Below, in pieces: positions 16,886 to 25,095 of a stretch of 64,000 nt of DNA (the first letter of the stretch is position 1; each line of letters opens with the position of its first letter). The notes below the pieces were generated by a model. It was not told the origin of the DNA. It searched no databases and worked only from the letters and a program-made list of their open reading frames with translations. The DNA is taken from assembly GCF_004522215.1 (NCBI RefSeq), contig NZ_SDLR01000002.1:186001-250000 (forward strand). Reading direction: 5' to 3'. This DNA comes from Ammoniphilus sp. YIM 78166. GTDB lineage: Bacteria; Bacillota; Bacilli; Aneurinibacillales; RAOX-1. A program made the translations under genes and the position numbers.

Positions 16886-17767
16886 TTGTTAAAAGATATT
16901 TTTTATAAACGGAAAAAATACGCAACTATAGCCAGTCCCTTACCAAAGGAACCCGTGTCACCCAGTGATAAAAAAGAAATCCCTGAGGGACTGATGGTGA
17001 AGTGTAGTCAGTGTGGGTCCATAGCCTATACAAAAGAGCTAGAAAAAAACTTCAAGGTTTGTCCTTCGTGCGGACATCATTTTCCCATGAATGCCTTTGA
17101 ACGCGTTCATGCTACGTTGGACGATGGGCATTTTTTTGAATTTGACAGCGACATGATTTCCGTTGATCCTCTTTCTTTTCCTGACTACTTGGATAAAGTA
17201 GAGAAGGATATGGAGAAGACCAATTTAAACGAGGCTGTTCTGACTGGAGAAGGAACGATTCTCGGTCACCCTGTGGTGATTGGTGTAATGGATTCCCGTT
17301 TTCGGATGGGGAGTATGGGCTCTGTGGTGGGAGAGAAGATCTTCCGGGCGATTGAAAAAGCGATTGAGAAGAAATACCCGTTTGTTCTTTTTTCTGCTTC
17401 AGGTGGGGCACGGATGCAAGAAGGGGTCTTAAGTCTTATGCAAATGGCCAAAACGAGTGCTGGATTAGCCAAACTTCATGAAGAGAGAGGACTTTTCATT
17501 TCCATCATGACGAATCCAACCACTGGAGGTGTATCTGCTAGCTTCGCCTCTCTAGGGGATTATAACCTAGCTGAACCCGGTGCCTTGATCGGTTTTGCAG
17601 GTCGAAGAATCATCGAGCAGACGATCCGACAAGAGCTGCCTAAGGATTTTCAGACGGCTGAGTTTTTGCTTCAGCATGGTCAGCTAGACCAAGTTGTCCA
17701 TCGGAAGGAAATGAGAAATGTGTTGGGGAAAATATTGGATATCCATAGTGTAAGGGGGCGGAACTAG
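16886..17767 (+). CDS. accD: Acetyl-CoA carboxylase carboxyltransferase subunit beta
   Basis: This 293-aa subunit, with AccA, transfers CO2 from biotin to acetyl-CoA to make malonyl-CoA. The N-terminal zinc ribbon uses Cys40, Cys43, Cys59 and Cys62 (CSQC and CPSC), followed by the crotonase-fold carboxyltransferase with [11 protein letters not shown]. The start is best placed at TTG 16886, giving [12 protein letters not shown] as in other Bacillales AccD proteins, with TTGAGGTG seven bases upstream. The in-frame GTG at 16877 is part of that site, and ATG 16881 is out of frame. It overlaps accA by one base. Confidence 0.95.
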   Translation: MLKDIFYKRKKYATIASPLPKEPVSPSDKKEIPEGLMVKCSQCGSIAYTKELEKNFKVCPSCGHHFPMNAFERVHATLDDGHFFEFDSDMISVDPLSFPDYLDKVEKDMEKTNLNEAVLTGEGTILGHPVVIGVMDSRFRMGSMGSVVGEKIFRAIEKAIEKKYPFVLFSASGGARMQEGVLSLMQMAKTSAGLAKLHEERGLFISIMTNPTTGGVSASFASLGDYNLAEPGALIGFAGRRIIEQTIRQELPKDFQTAEFLLQHGQLDQVVHRKEMRNVLGKILDIHSVRGRN

Positions 17768-18732
17768 TGGCTGGCGATTTGCAGTTTGAGAAACCCCTTA
17801 TTGAGTTGCAGAATAAAATTGTAGAGCTTCGCAAGTTTACGGAAGAAAAAGGGATCGATTTTACAGATGAAATTGAGAAGCTAGAAGAAAAGGCGAAGCA
17901 GCTTCAAAAAGAGATTTATGGAAATCTTACACCATGGCAGCGAGTTCAAATTGCCCGTCACCCTGAACGGCCGACTACTGTCGACTATATAAAGCATATT
18001 TGTACCGACTTCCTTGAGCTTCATGGGGATCGTGTTTTCGGGGATGATCCGGCCATTGTTGGAGGCATTGCCAAGCTAGATGGCCAGCCGATAACCGTTA
18101 TCGGACACCAAAAGGGCAAAGATACCAAGGATAACATTGCTCGGAACTTTGGGATGCCCCATCCGGAGGGGTATCGAAAAGCCCTTCGTTTAATGCACCA
18201 AGCGGATAAATTTGGTCGTCCTATTCTTTGCTTGATCAATACGCCTGGAGCCTATCCCGGGATCGCAGCAGAGGAAAGAGGCCAAAGCGAAGCTATTGCC
18301 CGAAACTTGCTGGAGATGGCAGCTCTATCTGTTCCTGTTATTTGCATTGTTACAGGTGAAGGGGGCAGTGGAGGAGCTTTAGCCTTGGGAATAGGAAATC
18401 GAATTTTGATGCTAGAGAACTCGTTTTATTCAGTGATTTCCCCAGAAGGGGCTGCAGCGCTGCTGTGGAAGGATTCAAGCCTAGCCCAAAGGGCAGCGGA
18501 GCATATGAAGATTACCGCCAACGATCTCAAGGAGCTTGGCGTTATTGATGCGGTTATTCCGGAGCCTTTTGGAGGTGCACATCGAGACATTGGAAGGCAA
18601 GCACAGCTCATGAAAGAAGCGATTCTCGTGCATCTAAAAGAGTTAAAAGGTAAAAGTGCGGACGAACTGAAAAAAGAACGCTATGATAAGTTTGCCGCTA
18701 TGGGGCAATACACAACTTTAATTAATAACTAA
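17767..18732 (+). CDS. accA: Acetyl-CoA carboxylase carboxyltransferase subunit alpha
   Basis: This 321-aa subunit is the partner of AccD in the carboxyltransferase. Features are the N-terminal helical region starting [14 protein letters not shown], the [19 protein letters not shown] segment, the oxyanion loop [12 protein letters not shown] (about residues 198-209) and [17 protein letters not shown]. The start GTG 17767 shares its first base with the accD stop (TAGTG), so the two subunits are translationally coupled, which fits their 1:1 need. In B. subtilis pfkA and pyk follow; here a terminator follows instead. Confidence 0.96.
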   Translation: MAGDLQFEKPLIELQNKIVELRKFTEEKGIDFTDEIEKLEEKAKQLQKEIYGNLTPWQRVQIARHPERPTTVDYIKHICTDFLELHGDRVFGDDPAIVGGIAKLDGQPITVIGHQKGKDTKDNIARNFGMPHPEGYRKALRLMHQADKFGRPILCLINTPGAYPGIAAEERGQSEAIARNLLEMAALSVPVICIVTGEGGSGGALALGIGNRILMLENSFYSVISPEGAAALLWKDSSLAQRAAEHMKITANDLKELGVIDAVIPEPFGGAHRDIGRQAQLMKEAILVHLKELKGKSADELKKERYDKFAAMGQYTTLINN

Positions 18733-18743
18733 TTCATATAAAA

Positions 18744-18776
18744 CCAGGCCACAGCAAAATATAGGCCTGGTTTATT
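18744..18776 (+). terminator. Terminator after accA
   Basis: AAACCAGGCC and GGCCTGGTTT form a perfect 10-bp stem around a 13-base loop, followed by ATTATG. Confidence 0.75.
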
Positions 18777-18800
18777 ATGCTTATAAAGGGAGTGGTTAAC

Positions 18801-19220
18801 ATGCCAAAGGTGGTTGAATCGAAAATTAGGGTGAGGTATCAAGAAACAGATCAAATGGGAGTGGTTTATCATGCCAATTATTTGGTTTGGTTTGAAATTG
18901 GCCGAACGGATTGGATTCGTGAAATAGGCTTGTCCTACTCGCAACTAGAGCAAATGGGCGTGTTGCTCCCTGTACTTGATGTACAGTGCAAGTACAAACA
19001 AGCGGCTAAGTATGATGATCAGGTGATCATTCAAACCTCTCTTGCGGAAATGAAGGGGGTTAGAATTACTTTTCAGTATGAGGTGAAAAGGCAAGCAGAC
19101 GGACAATTATTAGCAGAAGGTTTGAGCCAGCATGTTTTTGCTTCACCCGAATTAAGACCTCTTAACTTAAAGACCAAAATGCCGGAACTGCATCAGCTAC
19201 TGCTAGAGAACATGGAATAA
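18801..19220 (+). CDS. Acyl-CoA thioesterase, YbgC/FadM (4HBT) family
   Basis: This 139-aa single hotdog-domain protein has the catalytic-region motif RYQETDQMGVVYHANYLVWF, in which the aspartate after GxET is the family nucleophile/base of 4HBT thioesterases. It hydrolyses acyl-CoA or a related thioester; chain-length preference is unknown. The start ATG 18801 has AAAGGGAG upstream; an earlier in-frame ATG at 18777 overlaps the terminator and is rejected. It occupies the place where B. subtilis has pfkA-pyk. Confidence 0.9.
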   Translation: MPKVVESKIRVRYQETDQMGVVYHANYLVWFEIGRTDWIREIGLSYSQLEQMGVLLPVLDVQCKYKQAAKYDDQVIIQTSLAEMKGVRITFQYEVKRQADGQLLAEGLSQHVFASPELRPLNLKTKMPELHQLLLENME

Positions 19221-19278
19221 ATCAGCAATATAGTCCCTGCCTTTCTAATGCAAACTAGAATGAGGAGGTGACAAAAAA

Positions 19279-19473
19279 ATGCTGAGATTTTGTTCCTTTA
19301 TCCTGTTATTGGGAAGTCTGACAGCGTGCGGTTATGCAGAAGGAACAAGAACATTAGATACAGAATACAATTCGCCCTACAATACAACGCAAGTAGACAA
19401 TATCCCTGATGTGAATAATATTCATGACAGCTTCTGGTTAAAGGCTCAACAGATGCGATGGGATAATCGATAA
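19279..19473 (+). CDS. Small lipoprotein, unknown function
   Basis: This 64-aa precursor has a hydrophobic signal peptide and a lipobox LTAC with the acylated Cys17. The mature part of about 48 residues is polar (repeated Asp/Asn, for example VDNIPDVNNIHD). AGGAGGTGA lies 7 bases before ATG 19279, so expression is convincing. It ends at a shared terminator with ytvI. No family was recognised. Confidence 0.75.
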   Translation: MLRFCSFILLLGSLTACGYAEGTRTLDTEYNSPYNTTQVDNIPDVNNIHDSFWLKAQQMRWDNR

Positions 19474-19479
19474 GAAAAA

Positions 19480-19509
19480 AAGGAGTCTGGCAGCTCAGAC
19501 TCCTTTAAT
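19480..19509. terminator. Bidirectional terminator between lipoprotein gene and ytvI
   Basis: AGGAGTCTG and CAGACTCCT pair around GCAGCT, with TTTA on the plus side and TTTTTTT on the minus side. The ytvI stop codon (19495-19497) lies inside the hairpin. Confidence 0.8.
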
Positions 19510-20616
19510 AAATTTCCATATATCTTCAAATACATGCGCATTGATCAGCGCACTTATGACAACGACTGAAACAGGTCCAACAATTAATCCCACAACACCG
19601 AGCAGCTGTAATCCTACAAATAATGAGATAAGGGTAACTAATGGATCCAATCCTATATTCTCCGCTACGATTTTAGGCTCCATAATTTGTCTTTGGACAA
19701 TGACAACCCCATAAAGGATCGATAATCCAATCACTAAACTGAAGTTTCCCTTAATGAATAGATAAATAATCCAAGGTACAAAAACAAATCCTGTTCCAAG
19801 CAATGGTAAAAGGTCTAAAATCCCCGTAATCATTCCAATGGTAAAGGCGTATTCCACTCTCAAGATGATAAGACCAATCACGACAATAAATCCTGTGATA
19901 CTCACCAGCGTAATCTGTGCTTTCACAAAACCAAATAAAGCTTTTCTTAGATCGCCTAGAACAATAGAAAGTCTGTCCTTGAAAAGATTAGGAAGCAGGC
20001 TCGCCGTTTTCTGCTTCATGCTATAGAAATCTTTGCTTATAAAAAATGCTCCCAATAAGGAAATCACAAGAACGGTTGCTGCATTCGGCAATGAGGTTAG
20101 AAAAGCTTGAATTCCGCTAAGAAGGGAATTGACTAAGTAAGTTCCAGCGCCAGCAATTTTCGTAAGTCCAAGCCCAATGTTTTCTTCTATTTTTGTCTGG
20201 TATCCTTGATCGAGTGAATGATAAAAATAATGAAGGTTATCGTAGAAATTTGTAATGATTTCTTGTGTTATGAATTTGTTCACATAATCGGTGGCATCTT
20301 GTATGTAAATGGGCATCAAGGCAATTAGGTGAGTAATCTCAATAACCACTTGAGTAATAAGTAAGGTAAACGCACCGAGCACGATAACAATCAGTAACAA
20401 TAACATGATAACAACAGCTGCCCACCGTGGTAGAGGAGTGCGTTTTTCTATCATATTGACTGGTCGGTTAATTATTAAAGCAATAATTAGTCCAATAATA
20501 AAAGGGTATAGTAAAGGTATTGAAAATTTCAATAAATAATACACAGCTACAAGGACCAGAATTACAATTAAAAACCGTATAAGTTGGAAAACTGTCGTTT
20601 TCCAGTTATATTCCAT
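19495..20616 (-). CDS. ytvI: AI-2E family transporter YtvI
   Basis: This 373-aa membrane protein has about eight predicted helices, paired N-terminal helices (about 8-50), a central soluble-looking loop (about 130-160) and C-terminal LLPLLGTGFVFVPW and GLDPLVTLISLFVGLQLLG motifs typical of the AI-2E/PerM/YtvI family, from sporulation integral membrane protein YtvI to ion exchangers. The start ATG 20616 follows AAAGGGG; the in-frame start at 20640 is weaker. The location next to ytwI and the icd-mdh genes is the B. subtilis order. The transport substrate is unknown. Confidence 0.9.
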   Translation of the reverse strand: MEYNWKTTVFQLIRFLIVILVLVAVYYLLKFSIPLLYPFIIGLIIALIINRPVNMIEKRTPLPRWAAVVIMLLLLIVIVLGAFTLLITQVVIEITHLIALMPIYIQDATDYVNKFITQEIITNFYDNLHYFYHSLDQGYQTKIEENIGLGLTKIAGAGTYLVNSLLSGIQAFLTSLPNAATVLVISLLGAFFISKDFYSMKQKTASLLPNLFKDRLSIVLGDLRKALFGFVKAQITLVSITGFIVVIGLIILRVEYAFTIGMITGILDLLPLLGTGFVFVPWIIYLFIKGNFSLVIGLSILYGVVIVQRQIMEPKIVAENIGLDPLVTLISLFVGLQLLGVVGLIVGPVSVVVISALINAHVFEDIWKFIKGV

Positions 20617-20754
20617 ATCAAAGCCCCTTTCTACTTCCAATACCCATTTTGTCCAAAAATGGAAGATTGAAGTCTTTTTCTTTTTTCTATCCTTAGGTTA
20701 TGATAAAAAAGGCTGAAAAAGCAATATTTGGCTAATAATTTTAGGGGAGGAGAA

Positions 20755-21243
20755 GTGGTAGCTTCCATGCAAGCCATTCAACCCTATCTCCTTTTGGGCA
20801 TTTTGTTAATAGTAGGGCTCGTAGGCAAAAATCCATCTATTGTCATCGCTGCTCTTATCTTGATGGCTGCACGCCTTTTGCATGTAGATAAATGGATTTT
20901 TCCACCCCTGCAAAAATACGGAATACAATGGGGAGTAACGATTTTAATGGTGGCCGTCTTGGTTCCTATTGCCACGGGAGCCATTGGGTTTCAGGAATTG
21001 TGGCAATCTGTAAAGTCTCCGGTTGGAATTATGGCTCTTTCCGCGGGAATTATTGCTGCAATTATACCGATACCAGGCATAGAATTATTGAAAAATAATC
21101 CAACCATAACCACTGCAATCGTAGCTGGAACTATATTAGCTGTATCCCTTTTTAAAGGAATTCCGGTAGGGCCCCTCATTGCAGCTGGACTTGCAGCCTA
21201 TTGCATCAAGTTAATGGATCTATTTAGTCAATTTTTTAGATAA
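20755..21243 (+). CDS. ytwI: DUF441 membrane protein YtwI
   Basis: This 162-aa protein has four to five predicted membrane helices, the GLVGKNPSIVIAALIL segment and the GAIGFQELWQSVKSPVGI motif, which identify DUF441/YtwI. The start is most likely GTG 20755 (GGGGAGG 4-6 bases upstream). The alternative ATG 20767 is too far from that site, and the TTG/ATG at 20728 lies before it. It is divergent from ytvI. The function is unknown. Confidence 0.85.
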   Translation: MVASMQAIQPYLLLGILLIVGLVGKNPSIVIAALILMAARLLHVDKWIFPPLQKYGIQWGVTILMVAVLVPIATGAIGFQELWQSVKSPVGIMALSAGIIAAIIPIPGIELLKNNPTITTAIVAGTILAVSLFKGIPVGPLIAAGLAAYCIKLMDLFSQFFR

Positions 21244-21247
21244 GACA

Positions 21248-21276
21248 TTCACAAAAGTATGGAATTATTCTATAAT
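21248..21276 (+). promoter_or_regulatory. Sigma-A type promoter upstream of icd
   Basis: TTCACA at 21248-21253, a 17-base spacer and TATAAT at 21271-21276, just after the ytwI stop. It predicts a leader of about 230 bases before icd. Confidence 0.7.
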
Positions 21277-21513
21277 TATGAAGGATACTTTATCGATATT
21301 GAATTACTATTCATTTCTTTGCGTAAACATTGATTTTTGTTCGACTTCGGTTTACCATAGATAGGGTGCCATATGTGGACAACCCTTGGTGCCGGAGATG
21401 TATAAGAGATAAAAGACCTTACATCCGAAAAAGCCATTGGATCTAAGTATTCACTTGGATACAGTGCTTTCATATGCTTTAAAAATAAGTATACATAACT
21501 AGGAGGGGTAAAG

Positions 21514-22812
21514 GTGTCATTATTCCAACGCTATGAGATGCCCGTAAGTGGAGAGAAAATTACTGTTGAAAATGGTAAGTTAAACGTTCCAAACAATCCA
21601 ATCATTCCTTTTATCGAGGGAGATGGAACTGGTCCTGATATCTGGAATGCTTCCGTTCGCGTTCTTGATGCAGCTGTAGAAAAAGCCTACAACGGCGAAA
21701 AGAAAATTGCATGGTATGAAGTGTTTGCTGGTGAGAAGGCATTCGATACTTACGGTGAGTGGCTTCCACAAGATACATTAACAGCTATTACTGAATATTT
21801 GGTTGCTATTAAAGGACCTTTAACCACACCAGTTGGCGGCGGAATTCGCTCAATCAACGTAGCTCTGCGCCAAGAATTGGACTTATATGCTTGCGTACGT
21901 CCTGTTCAATACTTTGAAGGAGTTCCTTCTCCTGTTAAGCGTCCTGAACTTACAGACATGGTTATTTTCCGTGAAAACACTGAAGATATCTATGCTGGCG
22001 TAGAGTGGGCAGATGGAACAGAAGAAGTAAAGAAGTTGTTGGCTTTCTTGCAAAATGAAATGGGCGTAAAGAAAATTCGCTTCCCTGAAACTTCTGGAAT
22101 TGGAATCAAGCCAATTTCTAAAGAAGGAACGGAGCGTCTTGTACGCGCAGCTCTACAATACGCAATCGATAACAACCGTAAGAGCTTAACTTTAGTTCAT
22201 AAAGGTAACATCATGAAGTTTACTGAAGGTGCCTTCAAGAGCTATGGATATGCATTAGCGGAAGCTGAGTTTGGGGATAAGGTATTTACTTGGGCTCAAT
22301 ACGATCGTATTAAAGACGAGCAAGGTACAGAAGCTGCAAATAAAGCTCAGGCTGATGCAGAAGCTGCTGGAAAGATCATCGTTAAAGATGTAATTGCAGA
22401 TGCTTTCTTGCAACAAATTCTTACTCGTCCAGCTGAATACGATGTTGTAGCTACAATGAACCTAAACGGTGACTATATTTCTGACGCTCTTGCTGCTCAA
22501 GTAGGCGGAATCGGAATTGCTCCAGGAGCTAACATCAACTATGTAACTGGACATGCTATCTTTGAAGCTACCCATGGAACAGCTCCGAAGTATGCAGGTT
22601 TAGATAAAGTAAACCCATCCTCTGTTATTTTATCTGGTGAAATGATGCTTCGTCATTTAGGGTGGACTGAAGCTGCGGATCTTATCATAAATTCTATTGA
22701 GAAGACTATCGCAAGCAAGCAAGTTACCTATGACTTTGCTCGTTTAATGGAAGGTGCAAACGAGTTAAAGACTTCCGAATTCGGAGACGAATTAATCAAG
22801 AACATGCAATAA
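21514..22812 (+). CDS. icd: Isocitrate dehydrogenase, NADP-dependent
   Basis: This 432-aa TCA enzyme oxidises isocitrate to 2-oxoglutarate. It has the substrate loop ([18 protein letters not shown], with the regulatory-serine equivalent in SIN) and [14 protein letters not shown], and the C-terminal [11 protein letters not shown] that marks the NADP-type prokaryotic enzyme. The start GTG 21514 follows AGGAGGGG. In B. subtilis citZ precedes icd in one operon; here no citZ is present in the 270 bases before it. It is followed by mdh after 28 bases. Confidence 0.96.
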   Translation: MSLFQRYEMPVSGEKITVENGKLNVPNNPIIPFIEGDGTGPDIWNASVRVLDAAVEKAYNGEKKIAWYEVFAGEKAFDTYGEWLPQDTLTAITEYLVAIKGPLTTPVGGGIRSINVALRQELDLYACVRPVQYFEGVPSPVKRPELTDMVIFRENTEDIYAGVEWADGTEEVKKLLAFLQNEMGVKKIRFPETSGIGIKPISKEGTERLVRAALQYAIDNNRKSLTLVHKGNIMKFTEGAFKSYGYALAEAEFGDKVFTWAQYDRIKDEQGTEAANKAQADAEAAGKIIVKDVIADAFLQQILTRPAEYDVVATMNLNGDYISDALAAQVGGIGIAPGANINYVTGHAIFEATHGTAPKYAGLDKVNPSSVILSGEMMLRHLGWTEAADLIINSIEKTIASKQVTYDFARLMEGANELKTSEFGDELIKNMQ

Positions 22813-22840
22813 CATAACCATGAGCGGGGGGAATTAAAGG

Positions 22841-23779
22841 ATGGCTTTCAAACGTAGAAAAATTGCTGTTGTAGGTGCAGGTTTTACTGGAGCAACAACT
22901 GCTCTGATGTTAGCTCAAAAAGAGCTAGGAGATGTTGTGCTTGTGGATATCCCTCAACTAGAAAACCCTACGAAAGGAAAAGCATTAGATATGTTGGAGG
23001 CAAGCCCTGTACAAGGCTTTGATTCCAATATTATCGGCACATCCAACTACGAAGACATCCAAGATGCTGATATGGTTATTATTACTGCGGGTATTGCACG
23101 CAAGCCTGGAATGAGCCGTGATGACTTAGTTAACACCAATGCAGGCATCATGAAGTCCGTTTCAGAAAATGTAGCAAAATACGCTCCAAACAGCTATATC
23201 ATCGTATTAAGCAACCCTGTTGATGCTATGACTTATGTATGTTTTAAAACCACAGGATTCCCAAAGAATCGGATAATTGGGCAATCCGGCGTGCTAGATA
23301 CGGCTCGTTTCAACACGTTTGTAGCTCAAGAGCTAAACGTTTCAGTTGAAGATGTTTCTGGTTTCGTTCTTGGTGGACATGGAGACGATATGGTTCCACT
23401 TGTGAGATACTCCTATGCGGGTGGAATACCTCTGGAAAAGCTGATTCCAGCTGATCGCCTAGAGGCAATTGTTGAGCGAACGCGTAAAGGCGGCGGTGAG
23501 ATCGTTAACCTACTAGGTAACGGGAGTGCTTACTACGCACCAGCTGCTTCTCTTGTCCAAATGGCGGAAGCTATTCTTAAGGATAAGAAACGCATTCTTC
23601 CATCTATCGCCTTGTTAGAGGGAGAGTATGGCTACCGCGATATTTATCTCGGTGTGCCTACCGTTCTAGGCGGAGATGGCATCGAAAAAGTAATCGAGCT
23701 TGAGTTGACAGAGCAAGAAAAAGCGGCTCTTGATAAGTCGGCTGATTCTGTAAGAAACGTAATGGCGATTTTACGCTAA
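22841..23779 (+). CDS. mdh: Malate dehydrogenase
   Basis: This 312-aa LDH-like MDH has the NAD-binding [10 protein letters not shown] at the N-terminus, the substrate-binding [12 protein letters not shown] arginine, NPVDAMTY and the catalytic GGHGDDMVP histidine. It oxidises malate to oxaloacetate in the TCA cycle. GGGGGG lies upstream of ATG 22841. It is co-directional with icd and ends at a terminator before the Pho-regulated genes, as in the icd-mdh-phoPR order of B. subtilis. Confidence 0.96.
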   Translation: MAFKRRKIAVVGAGFTGATTALMLAQKELGDVVLVDIPQLENPTKGKALDMLEASPVQGFDSNIIGTSNYEDIQDADMVIITAGIARKPGMSRDDLVNTNAGIMKSVSENVAKYAPNSYIIVLSNPVDAMTYVCFKTTGFPKNRIIGQSGVLDTARFNTFVAQELNVSVEDVSGFVLGGHGDDMVPLVRYSYAGGIPLEKLIPADRLEAIVERTRKGGGEIVNLLGNGSAYYAPAASLVQMAEAILKDKKRILPSIALLEGEYGYRDIYLGVPTVLGGDGIEKVIELELTEQEKAALDKSADSVRNVMAILR

Positions 23780-23788
23780 ATCGAATAG

Positions 23789-23820
23789 AAAAGCCCAGGA
23801 AAATGATTCCTGGGCTTTTT
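23789..23820 (+). terminator. Terminator after mdh
   Basis: AAGCCCAGGAA and TTCCTGGGCTT pair around AATGA, followed by TTTTT. Confidence 0.9.
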
Positions 23821-23833
23821 CTATGTAAATTTC

Positions 23834-23859
23834 TTAACAATAGGTTAACATTTTCAACA
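23834..23859 (+). promoter_or_regulatory. Putative PhoP box upstream of lipoprotein-phoP-phoR
   Basis: TTAACA at 23834 and 23845, exactly 11 bases apart, followed by TCAACA at 23854 (slightly off phase). PhoP of Bacillus binds TT(A/T/C)ACA hexamers repeated every 11 bp. The same arrangement is found at three more places in this window. Confidence 0.65.
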
Positions 23860-23905
23860 TAAAATTTATGATATCATTAAAAAGTATATAGATAGGAGGC
23901 TTATT

Positions 23906-24385
23906 ATGAGGGACAAGCAGAAGATGGTTTTTTTGTTTTTTATCATGTTAACTTTATTAACCGGGTGTAGCTTATTTCAAGCCTCACCGGAAGAAGTAGA
24001 GCAATACAAGCATGCTTTTATAGATATGGTGGATAAAGCCGCCGTAGAAGCCGAAAACGGACAAAAAGTGTTGGCTGAAATTAGAGAAAGAGTGGACAAA
24101 GAGGGTGAGAAGAAAACTAAAGCCCAAAATACCATCATAAATGGTGTTTCCATTAGCAAAGCTATAAAGGATGACTTCATTAGAGCTCAAATTCCAAGTG
24201 AAATGGAACCTATTAGAGAAAAGTTAGTGTTATCGCTGACCCAGCGAATTGAGGCATATGATCAGCTTTTTAAGTACTATGATTTTCTTGATGTTAAGTA
24301 TCGAGATGCTGGAGATCAACTATTAGAACAATCTCTTCAACTGTTTGAAGAAGGGGTACAAGAGTTAGAACAATATCGTCATTAG
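23906..24385 (+). CDS. Lipoprotein of unknown function upstream of phoP
   Basis: This 159-aa precursor has a signal peptide and lipobox LTGC (Cys21). The mature part of about 138 residues is charged and predicted almost entirely helical, with possible coiled coil around 45-75 and 115-150. It starts at ATG 23906 with AGGAGG eight bases upstream, and only 12 bases separate it from phoP, so it is probably co-expressed under the PhoP box. B. subtilis has no gene here. A role in the phosphate response or in sensing is inference. Confidence 0.75.
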   Translation: MRDKQKMVFLFFIMLTLLTGCSLFQASPEEVEQYKHAFIDMVDKAAVEAENGQKVLAEIRERVDKEGEKKTKAQNTIINGVSISKAIKDDFIRAQIPSEMEPIREKLVLSLTQRIEAYDQLFKYYDFLDVKYRDAGDQLLEQSLQLFEEGVQELEQYRH

Positions 24386-24397
24386 GGAGAGTGCATT

Positions 24398-25090
24398 ATG
24401 GAGAAAATCTTAGTTGTGGAAGATGAATTATCCATTTCCACTTTGCTTAAGTTTAACTTGGAGAAGGCCGGATATAGCGTGTTAACCGCTATGGATGGAA
24501 GAGAAGGCTTAGAAGTAGCGAGAAAAGAATCTCCTGACTTTATTCTCCTTGATCTCATGTTGCCCGGCATGGACGGGATGGAAGTGTGTAAGACCCTAAG
24601 GATGGAGAAAAATAATACCCCTATTCTTATGCTTACGGCGAAGGATGAAGAATTGGATAAAATTCTAGGGTTGGAGCTTGGTGCAGATGACTACATGACT
24701 AAGCCATTTAGCCCAAGAGAAGTCGTCGCTAGAGTTCGTGCCATAATGAGAAGGACAAAGCATTCCTCCCCTCCTGAAGTAAGCGAAGAGCAGGTTTTGC
24801 TGGTGGGACCCCTGCAAATTTTCCCGGAAAAATACGAAGCTGTGTTTCATAATCAAAAGCTCGAGTTAACCCCAAAGGAATTTGAACTCCTATTATACCT
24901 AGCTAAGAATCAGGGTAGGGTGATGACGAGAGATCAGTTGCTGAATGCGGTTTGGAACTATGATTATGTGGGCGATTCGAGGATCGTCGACGTGCATATT
25001 TCACACTTGAGAGAAAAAATTGAAGAAGACACGAAACAACCTAAACACATTAAGACTGTTCGTGGTTTAGGGTATAAATTTGAGGCGTAG
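24398..25090 (+). CDS. phoP: Phosphate response regulator PhoP
   Basis: This 230-aa OmpR-type response regulator has a receiver domain with the acidic pocket (VVEDE) and the phospho-acceptor Asp52 in ILLDLMLPGMDG, the conserved Lys of MTKPFSPRE, and a winged-helix DNA-binding domain (about 130-228, LTPKEFELLLYLAKNQGRV and VRGLGYKF). It follows mdh and precedes phoR as in B. subtilis. When phosphorylated it should activate the Pst and other phosphate genes through the 11-bp-spaced boxes noted in this window. ATG 24398 follows AGGGAGAG. Confidence 0.95.
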   Translation: MEKILVVEDELSISTLLKFNLEKAGYSVLTAMDGREGLEVARKESPDFILLDLMLPGMDGMEVCKTLRMEKNNTPILMLTAKDEELDKILGLELGADDYMTKPFSPREVVARVRAIMRRTKHSSPPEVSEEQVLLVGPLQIFPEKYEAVFHNQKLELTPKEFELLLYLAKNQGRVMTRDQLLNAVWNYDYVGDSRIVDVHISHLREKIEEDTKQPKHIKTVRGLGYKFEA

Positions 25091-25095
25091 AAACC

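Noticed and set aside
21276..21473. Minus-strand 65-aa frame in the icd leader
   Set aside because: No ribosome-binding site, no recognisable sequence and it lies under the icd leader; treated as a shadow frame.
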